The position numbers and the translations under genes are program-made. Positions 1 through 5,246 of a stretch of 7,677 nucleotides of DNA are shown piece after piece (the stretch's first letter is position 1; every line of letters starts with the position of its first letter). The stretch comes from Candidatus Competibacteraceae bacterium (GTDB taxonomy: Bacteria; Pseudomonadota; Gammaproteobacteria; Competibacterales; Competibacteraceae). The notes under the pieces are model-generated. The model did no database searches, had not been told where the DNA came from, and saw only the letters and a list, made by a program, of their open reading frames with translations. The stretch is from contig JAGRHM010000002.1 in NCBI GenBank assembly GCA_020445005.1, positions 1 to 7,677 on the forward strand, in the 5' to 3' direction.

Positions 1-50
1 TACTCATAGAAACTCAGGATTTTTATTAGCTAAATAAATATATATTAATA

Positions 51-66
51 AATAACTTAAGTTATT
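51..66. repeat. Perfect 16-bp palindrome downstream of the last gene
   Basis: AATAACTTAAGTTATT is a perfect inverted repeat 17 bases past the stop of the DUF4124-like gene, within a very AT-rich 82-base tail. It has no GC stem and no clean T-run, so it is a poor intrinsic terminator. A protein-binding site or chance are both possible. I see nothing else in bases 1-82. Confidence 0.45.
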
Positions 67-82
67 CGTGTAAAATTATTCC

Positions 83-499
83 TTAAAACGCCTTTAATTC
101 ATCCAAGTCGCCGTTTGCTTTGTATTTGCAATAGGCCGGTTTGGCGCCTACATAGCCCCCATAGGAATTTTTGCCATTGACACTTAATAAAATCTCCTTG
201 CGTCCACTGGGATAGATGGCCATCACTGAGGCTCCTTCCACGCGCAGGCTTTCCGGGTCTTTGTAGTTATAGCGGATCTTGATCAATTGCAAACATTGAT
301 CAATCTCTTCCTGGGTAGCCCTGCGTGACTGTGAAGGTCTGCCGGTTTCAATATTCAATTCCGCGCCAGCACCATCGCTGCAGGCATTTTGCTGATAGAC
401 CGGTTTGCCATCCGGGCCAGGGCACTTGTGAACAGTTTGACCGGCTATCACAGGGCCACTCACCAAAGCCAAGCTCAACATCAAGAGGCAGTTCATCAT
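83..499 (-). CDS. Small exported protein, DUF4124-like
   Basis: The product has 138 residues with a Sec signal peptide: a hydrophobic core LLMLSLALVSGPVIA (5-19) and probable cleavage near A19 or G20. The mature start HKCPGPDGKPVYQQNACSD (24-42) matches the DUF4124 pattern of a short C-x-D-x-DG-x-x-x-Y module ending in a second cysteine, common in gammaproteobacterial periplasmic proteins. Mature cysteines C26, C40, C69 and C124 could form two disulphides. The second half (YKDPESLRVEG at 79-89, SYGGYVGAKPAYCKY at 112-126) looks like a separate conserved module. The function is unknown. The gene has the best ribosome site in the window and follows the membrane protein gene by 27 bases, so the two are probably co-transcribed. 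The start is the first of two adjacent ATGs; the second is equally possible. Confidence 0.85.
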   Translation of the reverse strand: MMNCLLMLSLALVSGPVIAGQTVHKCPGPDGKPVYQQNACSDGAGAELNIETGRPSQSRRATQEEIDQCLQLIKIRYNYKDPESLRVEGASVMAIYPSGRKEILLSVNGKNSYGGYVGAKPAYCKYKANGDLDELKAF

Positions 500-505
500 G
501 GAAGT

Positions 506-511
506 CTCCTT
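506..511 (-). promoter_or_regulatory. Strong Shine-Dalgarno of the DUF4124-like gene
   Basis: AAGGAG on the minus strand lies 6 bases upstream of the ATG at 499 and 9 before the second ATG at 496. It supports translation starting at this Met-Met pair. Confidence 0.8.
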
Positions 512-526
512 AAAATTAAAAGCAGA

Positions 527-1816
527 TCAGCGAACACGGACTTTCGCCAAGGTCTGTTGAACCTTCGTAGCGCCGGGCATGCTGACCAGTTCGTAGCCCG
601 TGAAGGTTTTTTCGGAAGTTGCCGGCACAACTAATCCATGTTCATCGTCTTGATCAATGACAAAGCCATCAGCATCCTGAAATTCAATGGTCGCGCTGAA
701 CACCATCGGTTTTTGCGAATCGTTCGCCAGTGTCAATCGCCAGGCATAACGCCACCAACTGTCATTGGATTCAGTGACTTTTGCATCCACTTCAACAACC
801 CGCCATTCTTTCTCTTGAGGCGGCGCGACTTCTTCAGATTTGTGGGGCGTTGTGGAGTCTGATGTCAGTGTGGCGTCGTTTGCATCCTTAAACCCGATAT
901 ACTGGGGTAGTGAGAATTTCAAAGCCAAGCGTTTTTGATCGAGCAGGGCTTGCGTCTGCTTCATCTGCGCGACCGTACTGAGCGACAGGGCCTGCACTAA
1001 TCCGCCGCTGTAGCGCGCGGCGTTGATTTCGGCTTCAGCGATCTTGACAGCAAGTTCGGCTAACTCGCGTTCGACAACGCCCAGTTGTACTGCAGCATCT
1101 TCCGGTGGCCTAAATACCTGACCGTCGACGTTATAGCGCAGGCCGATACGAAATAAGCTGGCATGGGCGCGCTGTTGCAACATGGCGTGGGTTTGCCGGA
1201 GGGTGGCCAAGCGCGACCCAATCAACGCCTTAATCAGACCGCCCACATACTTTTGATCTTCGGCTTCCGTTTCCTGGATCTGCTGTTCAACTTGGGCTAT
1301 CGCATCCTCAATGCCGGTGACCAGTTCCGGCTGAAAGTCAGGCGCAGCTGCGAATTGATTGGCATTAGCCGGGGGCTGGGCCGTGATGGGTGAAATCACC
1401 GCCAGGTTTTGATAAGCAAAGTATTGATCGGCAACCCAGAAGCCGATTCCAACCCCCATGACCAGCAACAGGCCACCGGCCAGCAAAGCGCGTGGAGTTT
1501 CCAAAGTGACGGCAGATCGCGCCTCGGTCAGCGGTGGAACCGACAGTGGGAATTGGGTAACGGGTGGCTCTACCGTCTCTGCGCCAATAGCTTCAATATG
1601 GACTTTGGCGCCGATTTTGGTGAACAACTCCGCGTACTTTTGGGCATGTTCACGCGAAGGGCATCTTTTGAGCAGCACCCGGTTCCCCGAAAACAGGCTC
1701 TCAATTTCTTCCGCGGTCTTCCCCGCCATTTTAGCCAACAAGACCTGAACTTGATCTCTATCCTTGCCCGCATCGATCTCTCCGTAGAAAGCCACTTCGT
1801 AATGGGGATTCATCAT
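527..1816 (-). CDS. Single-pass membrane protein with internal repeat and FxLYD-like C-terminal domain
   Basis: I cannot name this 429-residue protein. The N-terminal domain (5-76) has the pattern YEVAFYGEIDAGKDRDQVQVLLAKM...LLKR...A.KY.ELFTKIGAKVHIE, a small alpha/beta module I recall at the front of various gammaproteobacterial membrane proteins. A proline-rich linker precedes one membrane helix (about 109-130, rich in L, G and V), with no cleavable signal. The first domain is probably cytoplasmic and the rest periplasmic. Residues 168-216 and 247-295 are an ungapped duplication of helical, probably coiled-coil sequence. Residues 338-428 (EWRVVEVDAKV..., SWWRYAWRLTLANDS, TIEFQDADGFVI) resemble an FxLYD-type Ig-like domain. 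AGGA lies 5 bases before the first of two ATGs. It starts 54 bases after mod with no visible terminator, and the next gene follows after 27 bases. Its function is unknown; a direct role with the R-M system is not indicated. Confidence 0.85.
   Translation of the reverse strand: MMNPHYEVAFYGEIDAGKDRDQVQVLLAKMAGKTAEEIESLFSGNRVLLKRCPSREHAQKYAELFTKIGAKVHIEAIGAETVEPPVTQFPLSVPPLTEARSAVTLETPRALLAGGLLLVMGVGIGFWVADQYFAYQNLAVISPITAQPPANANQFAAAPDFQPELVTGIEDAIAQVEQQIQETEAEDQKYVGGLIKALIGSRLATLRQTHAMLQQRAHASLFRIGLRYNVDGQVFRPPEDAAVQLGVVERELAELAVKIAEAEINAARYSGGLVQALSLSTVAQMKQTQALLDQKRLALKFSLPQYIGFKDANDATLTSDSTTPHKSEEVAPPQEKEWRVVEVDAKVTESNDSWWRYAWRLTLANDSQKPMVFSATIEFQDADGFVIDQDDEHGLVVPATSEKTFTGYELVSMPGATKVQQTLAKVRVR
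932..1315 (-). repeat. Tandem 49-residue protein repeat inside the membrane protein
   Basis: Copy 1 is encoded at 1315-1169 (residues 168-216) and copy 2 at 1078-932 (residues 247-295), an offset of 79 residues. Aligned without gaps by eye, 18 of 49 positions are identical, concentrated in Y-x-GGL-x2-AL and QT-x-A-x-L-x-Q. The repeat is visible at protein level only. It looks like an old duplication of a helical hairpin. Confidence 0.8.
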
Positions 1817-1821
1817 GCCGT

Positions 1822-1825
1822 TCCT
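1822..1825 (-). promoter_or_regulatory. Ribosome binding site of the membrane protein gene
   Basis: AGGA on the minus strand lies 5 bases before the ATG at 1816 and 8 before the second ATG at 1813. The spacing slightly favours the second ATG, so the start is uncertain by one codon. Confidence 0.6.
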
Positions 1826-1870
1826 GGTTAATGGGTCGGTCGCTCTGCGAATTGAGAGTGACGGGAAAAC

Positions 1871-3988
1871 TCACGCCACCCCAAACACCTTCAACACTTC
1901 ATCCCCGTAGTGATTGATCACCTTCACGGCGATCTTGCCGGTCTCGGGCCGGTCAAACGGGCGGCTTTTGGTTGAGTACAATTCTGCCCAGGCCGCTTCA
2001 TCCACTTCGGCCTTGAGCGCCCGTTGCAACTTCTCATAGGGCTTATCGCCGCCGGTGAAATAGGCATGTCGGACAAAAAAGCTCTCACCGTTGTAATTCG
2101 TGTCGATGAACCAGCAGGCGATATCCGCCGTTGAGTTGCTGCGAATCTGCCCAGTGGTTGGGTCGTAGATGTCCAGGCCCATCAGTTCGATCTGAATCTT
2201 GCCGTCCGTGCCCGGTTTGATCAGGCCAGTCTTGGGGTCCACCGGCTGAATGTCCGGCTCGCCGAAGATCATGAACAGGTTGCCGCTGCCAGTCTTCTTG
2301 AGCAGCTCCTCACCCATCGCCAGATCGGGATTCATCTTGGCAGGGAGTACGGTTAGCTTGCCGTAGCGTTTGGCTTCCTCGGAGACATGCGGATCGAAGG
2401 CAAAGCCGCAGACGATGAGCAAGTCAAAACCGATCCCCTTGACCGCTTCCTTGGCGGCTTCCTTGACTTGCTCCGGGCCGACCGTGCCATGTTCCGGGCC
2501 AAGGGACACGGCTACACGTTTCACGGCTCCGTCTTTCTCGGCGTACTCGCCCGCCGCGTGAATCCAGACCCCCGCGAACGGCTCCAGGGCATCGAATTTC
2601 AGCCGCTCGTTCTTGATGGTGTTCTGCACCCCGGCCTTGCGGAGATTGTCCAGAATCATCGTCTCGAACTGGCCGCTGGCCGATTCGGTCTTAGCGGTGG
2701 TTTCGGACGCTGGCCGTTCTTCATCCGTGGACAATACGCGATGCGGCGACAGGCTTTCCACGGTGAACGGGCCGGTCACTCGCACTCGCTTGTTGTCGGT
2801 GTAGGGCTGATCGTAGAGGGTCTCAGTATCGGCATTGCGGGCGATGGAATCGTCAATCTCCCGCTGGCGCTGGCGGCGATGCTCCCACCAGTGCGTTAAG
2901 AGTTCTTTGGCTTTGGCGGGCCACTGCTCGCCCGCCTCGCGGGGAATCTCCCATTCTTGCCACTGCTGTTTGAGCAGGGCGTTCAATTCCGTCCGTAGCG
3001 GTTCCAGCTTCTCCTGCCAGCGGGCGTGAAGGTCGTCAATTTCGCTGTTGTTGGCGATGGCTTTGAGGGTGACATGCGGGACGATCTTGTAAACAAAGCC
3101 CTTGCGAATATCGCCCTGGGGCTTGACCTCGGTCAGCGGGATTTTGCCGGTCACTTCCGACTGCTTCTTGATGCCGTCGTCGGAATCCGCCAGGTAGTAG
3201 TAGGGATAGCGGGCGGCCATCAGGCGAGTGCGGGCCAGCGCCAGGGCCACGCGGGAGGTGTCGCAGGTGATCCAGCGTCGGCCCCATTGCTCGGCAACGT
3301 AGGCGGTGGTGCCGGAGCCGCAAGTGGGGTCGAGTACCAAGTCGCCGGGGTCGGTGGTCATGAGGAGGCAGCGGGCGACGATCTTCGTTGGCGATTGAAC
3401 TACATAAACTTTGTCGTCAGTAAAAGAACCTGTTAACCCATCTGGCCAGAAGTTATTGCGTTTTACGACAGGAAAATCATCAAGGAATCGTACATATTGA
3501 AGTGTACCGCCAGTTGTTGGTCGTAGCCTACGAGCTGTTAACAGGCGACTCATTCCTTGGCGGTTAGTTTTCCAATACCCACGCCCCGGAGTGTAATTCT
3601 CCCCGTTTACGTCAATTGAGAATTGACCATCATTTCTTGGGCTTTGTGAAGTTAAAGTATCAGGACGAAATAGCCGTGTATCAGGCGGAATTTCTTTTTC
3701 AAGTGCAAGTTCTTCTGGTGTTGCACGTCGCTCTGTTCCATTATTAAACATCAGTAACGAATATAAAATAGCAGATTGCATATCTGCTTTATCTTCATAA
3801 AGGTCTCGAATTTTTGTTTGATCTGCATGTTTTCCATACCACAGGATATAGGAAGTTACAGCAGGCAAAGTAATTGTCCCTGATTGACTACCAGCCCCCA
3901 TAGTTGTGCGAACTGCAATCTGGCTTACAAAGTTCTCACTCCCAAACACCTCATCCAACAAACTCCTGACCAAATGCACATCCTGCAA
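1871..3988 (-). CDS. mod: Mod C-terminal fragment carrying the recognition region and SAM-binding motif
   Basis: This 705-codon frame follows the TAG directly. The nominal start is a TTG at 3988 with no visible ribosome site, so independent translation is doubtful. HLVRSLLDEVFGSENFVSQI (5-24) continues the methyltransferase. Residues 25-195 lie between the catalytic and SAM motifs and probably contain the target recognition domain; they include TPGRGYWKTNRQGMSRL (133-149) and YVRFLDDFP (165-173). LVLDPTCGSGTTAY (217-230) is motif I for SAM binding, followed by RRWITCD and ALARTRLMAARYPYY. About 440 further residues, including GFVYKIVPHVTLKAIANNSE (297-316), a charged helical stretch (about 320-380) and a C-terminal domain with FDLLIVCGFAFD (521-532) and CWFIDTNYNGESFFVR (625-640), have no function I can name; they recall the long type III Mod subfamily. 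The first 195 codons or so are AT-rich, the rest GC-rich. Confidence 0.85.
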   Translation of the reverse strand: MQDVHLVRSLLDEVFGSENFVSQIAVRTTMGAGSQSGTITLPAVTSYILWYGKHADQTKIRDLYEDKADMQSAILYSLLMFNNGTERRATPEELALEKEIPPDTRLFRPDTLTSQSPRNDGQFSIDVNGENYTPGRGYWKTNRQGMSRLLTARRLRPTTGGTLQYVRFLDDFPVVKRNNFWPDGLTGSFTDDKVYVVQSPTKIVARCLLMTTDPGDLVLDPTCGSGTTAYVAEQWGRRWITCDTSRVALALARTRLMAARYPYYYLADSDDGIKKQSEVTGKIPLTEVKPQGDIRKGFVYKIVPHVTLKAIANNSEIDDLHARWQEKLEPLRTELNALLKQQWQEWEIPREAGEQWPAKAKELLTHWWEHRRQRQREIDDSIARNADTETLYDQPYTDNKRVRVTGPFTVESLSPHRVLSTDEERPASETTAKTESASGQFETMILDNLRKAGVQNTIKNERLKFDALEPFAGVWIHAAGEYAEKDGAVKRVAVSLGPEHGTVGPEQVKEAAKEAVKGIGFDLLIVCGFAFDPHVSEEAKRYGKLTVLPAKMNPDLAMGEELLKKTGSGNLFMIFGEPDIQPVDPKTGLIKPGTDGKIQIELMGLDIYDPTTGQIRSNSTADIACWFIDTNYNGESFFVRHAYFTGGDKPYEKLQRALKAEVDEAAWAELYSTKSRPFDRPETGKIAVKVINHYGDEVLKVFGVA

Positions 3989-4012
3989 CTAATGAGTATT
4001 TACGATTGAACC
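3395..4012 (-). other. AT-rich mosaic block covering the Mod recognition region
   Basis: Base composition drops sharply inside mod. Hand counts give 42/60 GC for 3241-3300 and 39/60 for 4081-4140, but 21/60 for 3721-3780 and 20/60 for 3781-3840, with intermediate values near 3481-3540 (28/60). The block starts within about ten codons upstream of the TAG and ends just after QSPTKIVAR, before the SAM motif. Edges are approximate. It matches the variable interval between conserved motifs, as expected of a swapped target recognition domain. Confidence 0.7.
3989..3991 (-). other. In-frame TAG interrupting mod
   Basis: On the minus strand the codons run ATC GTA AAT ACT CAT TAG, then TTG CAG GAT GTG CAT. 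The conserved GSI before and VHLVR after are separated by eight codons, the same number as in intact family members as I recall them (FVQIGDEN), so length is kept while the content is replaced. Confidence 0.9.
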
Positions 4013-4702
4013 GCTTTCCGTCAACAACTCGCGCGCCACCTGCAACCGATCCCGCAGATACGCCAGATAGGAATGAATGCCCAGCTTCCAGGTATCCCGG
4101 AACGCCTTGATCTGCTCCGGCTGGCGGGTTGCGTCTTCGGCCTTGCCGTCCTTCACATCCCGCTTCCGCGTGGACACCTGCCAGTTGGAACCAAACTTGA
4201 TGCCATAGGGCGGATCGAGGTAGATCATCTGCACCTGGCCTTTGAGTCCCTCCTTTTCCGCCAATGAAGTCATCACCAGCAGGGAATCACCCAGGATCAT
4301 GCGGTTTTGCCAGTGCTGATTGTGCTGGTAAAACTCAATCAACTGGTCAAACTCGATGCCGTTGAAGTCTGAAAACAAGTCCAGCGTGCCGACTTGTCCC
4401 TGCTTGGCGCTGGCCCGCACGTCTTCAATCAGCGCCTGCGGGTGAATCTTCTCCTGGATGTAAATCGGCACCATCGGCACCGCCAAGTCTCCGCTGTCCT
4501 GCTCATCCTTGCCCTTCCACACCAGTTGCGGATCGAGATCAGGATTGCGTGGATAGCGCATGGTCTTGGGTGCGGCTTCGTCTTCGGCTACGAAGTCCCG
4601 CAACTCCTCAGTGGGGATATTGGCGCGGGTGGCGGATGTGTGCTTGAGGCTGTCTAGCGCGATGGGTTGCCCATCATTGGGATTTTTCTTTTTGGGGGGC
4701 AT
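3989..4702 (-). CDS. mod: Mod N-terminal fragment carrying the DPPY catalytic motif
   Basis: This 237-residue piece starts at ATG 4702 with a weak AGG about 12 bases upstream. It is the front of the R-M adenine methyltransferase. The lysine-rich beginning, ANIPTEELRDF (28-38), YPRNPDLDPQLVWKGKDEQD (50-69) and PIYIQEKIHPQ (79-89) resemble the conserved N-terminus of long type III Mods as I recall them. MILGDSLLVM (135-144) is followed by IYLDPPYGIKFGSNW (160-174), whose D163-P-P-Y166 is motif IV, the pocket that binds the target adenine. LLTESGSI (226-233) leads into the aberrant VNTH and the TAG. The SAM-binding motif is not in this piece, so alone it should be inactive. Composition is GC-rich (bases 4081-4140 are 39/60 GC) until the last ten codons or so. 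Confidence 0.85.
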   Translation of the reverse strand: MPPKKKNPNDGQPIALDSLKHTSATRANIPTEELRDFVAEDEAAPKTMRYPRNPDLDPQLVWKGKDEQDSGDLAVPMVPIYIQEKIHPQALIEDVRASAKQGQVGTLDLFSDFNGIEFDQLIEFYQHNQHWQNRMILGDSLLVMTSLAEKEGLKGQVQMIYLDPPYGIKFGSNWQVSTRKRDVKDGKAEDATRQPEQIKAFRDTWKLGIHSYLAYLRDRLQVARELLTESGSIVNTH

Positions 4703-4724
4703 GGATTTTTGCCTATTTGGTCAT

Positions 4725-5246
4725 TTAGTGACGATGACTATTTTCAACAAACAGGCGAAGTTGATTATAGTGCTGATAACACAAATCTGTTATACGCTCT
4801 AATTCTCCATCAAACATTAAGTAAAAGTAATGTGTGAAGTTTAAGCTGCCTATGCAGCTACCGCCTTTTTTCTTAGTTAATTTCGGTTCTCTCCGAAAAT
4901 CTAGTTTTGCTTTTTTACGAATAAAACCTTTGTAATCAATTTCAACATGTTTTACATGAACTGTAAGATTACGAAGCCCTTTTTGTTCTCCATTTTTATC
5001 AGCTCTATTGTATAACAATGGAAACATTTTTCTAAAATTATTTACTTCTTCATTTCCAATAGTTTCTTTTAGAAGCTCCGTTGTTGAGTAGAATGAATTG
5101 AGTATTGCACTTAATAAAAAAGAAGCTTCCCTCTCTGGATCGGCAATATTTGTAAGAGAATCATTTCTTTTCTCTAAAGCCTCTAACAACTCAATAAAGA
5201 AAAGTGCTTCTTGAAGCTTAATATCAGTATCATTCATAAAAACCAT
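4725..5246 (-). CDS. Uncharacterised AT-rich gene between res and mod; possible HEPN-like protein
   Basis: I do not recognise a named family. The product has 173 residues. The first 80 or so look helical, with a hydrophobic stretch at 9-24 that is too charged to be a signal peptide and another helix at about 39-62 (SFLLSAILNSFYSTTELL). Then comes R92-N-L-T-V-H97, which matches the R-x4-6-H signature of HEPN domains, many of which are RNases in toxin-antitoxin and defence loci. A basic stretch (107-127) and a final helix (about 147-168) follow. The ATG at 5246 overlaps res by 17 bases. A second in-frame ATG at 5237 would overlap by 8, and only a weak purine-rich ribosome site precedes either. 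Mod begins 22 bases after the stop, so translation is probably coupled within one operon. The composition is far from its neighbours (bases 4981-5040 are 14/60 GC), suggesting separate acquisition. A real protein is likely; the HEPN label is inference from one motif and helix layout. Confidence 0.75.
   Translation of the reverse strand: MVFMNDTDIKLQEALFFIELLEALEKRNDSLTNIADPEREASFLLSAILNSFYSTTELLKETIGNEEVNNFRKMFPLLYNRADKNGEQKGLRNLTVHVKHVEIDYKGFIRKKAKLDFRREPKLTKKKGGSCIGSLNFTHYFYLMFDGELERITDLCYQHYNQLRLFVENSHRH

Larger units (their letters stand above)
1871..4702 (-). pseudogene. mod: Type III DNA methyltransferase Mod, interrupted by an in-frame TAG
   Basis: Read through the stop at 3989-3991, this is one continuous frame of 943 codons plus a terminator, with the order expected of a long-form beta-class N6-adenine methyltransferase: N-terminal region, DPPY, variable region, DPTCGSGTT, long C-terminal part. 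The two halves stay in the same frame, so this is a nonsense or replacement lesion and not a frameshift. From memory the family reads GSIFVQIGDENVHLVR here; this copy reads GSI-VNTH-stop-LQDV-HLVR, with the same spacing but eight replaced codons. Methylation and, because Res needs Mod to find its site, restriction should both be lost unless the stop is bypassed or the halves assemble. The fragments are described separately. Sequencing or assembly error is possible. Confidence 0.72.

Noticed and set aside
1817..1870. Rho-independent terminator between mod and the membrane protein gene
   Set aside because: No GC-rich stem followed by a T-run on the minus strand could be found.
2387..2899. Plus-strand open frame of 170 codons opposite mod
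   Set aside because: It is antisense to the conserved C-terminal part of Mod, with low-complexity G/A/R-rich product and no ribosome site worth noting.
3986..3988. TTG as an authentic start of a second methyltransferase chain
   Set aside because: No Shine-Dalgarno precedes it and it cuts a conserved motif. Coupled reinitiation cannot be excluded but is not supported.
3979..4002. Small inversion of the eight-codon stretch in mod
   Set aside because: The reverse complement reads ILQLMSIY, which does not restore the expected motif, and I see no flanking inverted repeats.
3989..4012. Frameshift as the cause of the mod break
   Set aside because: The frames before and after the TAG are identical and the codon spacing to the conserved VHLVR is kept. 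Other frames of the stretch do not restore the family motif.
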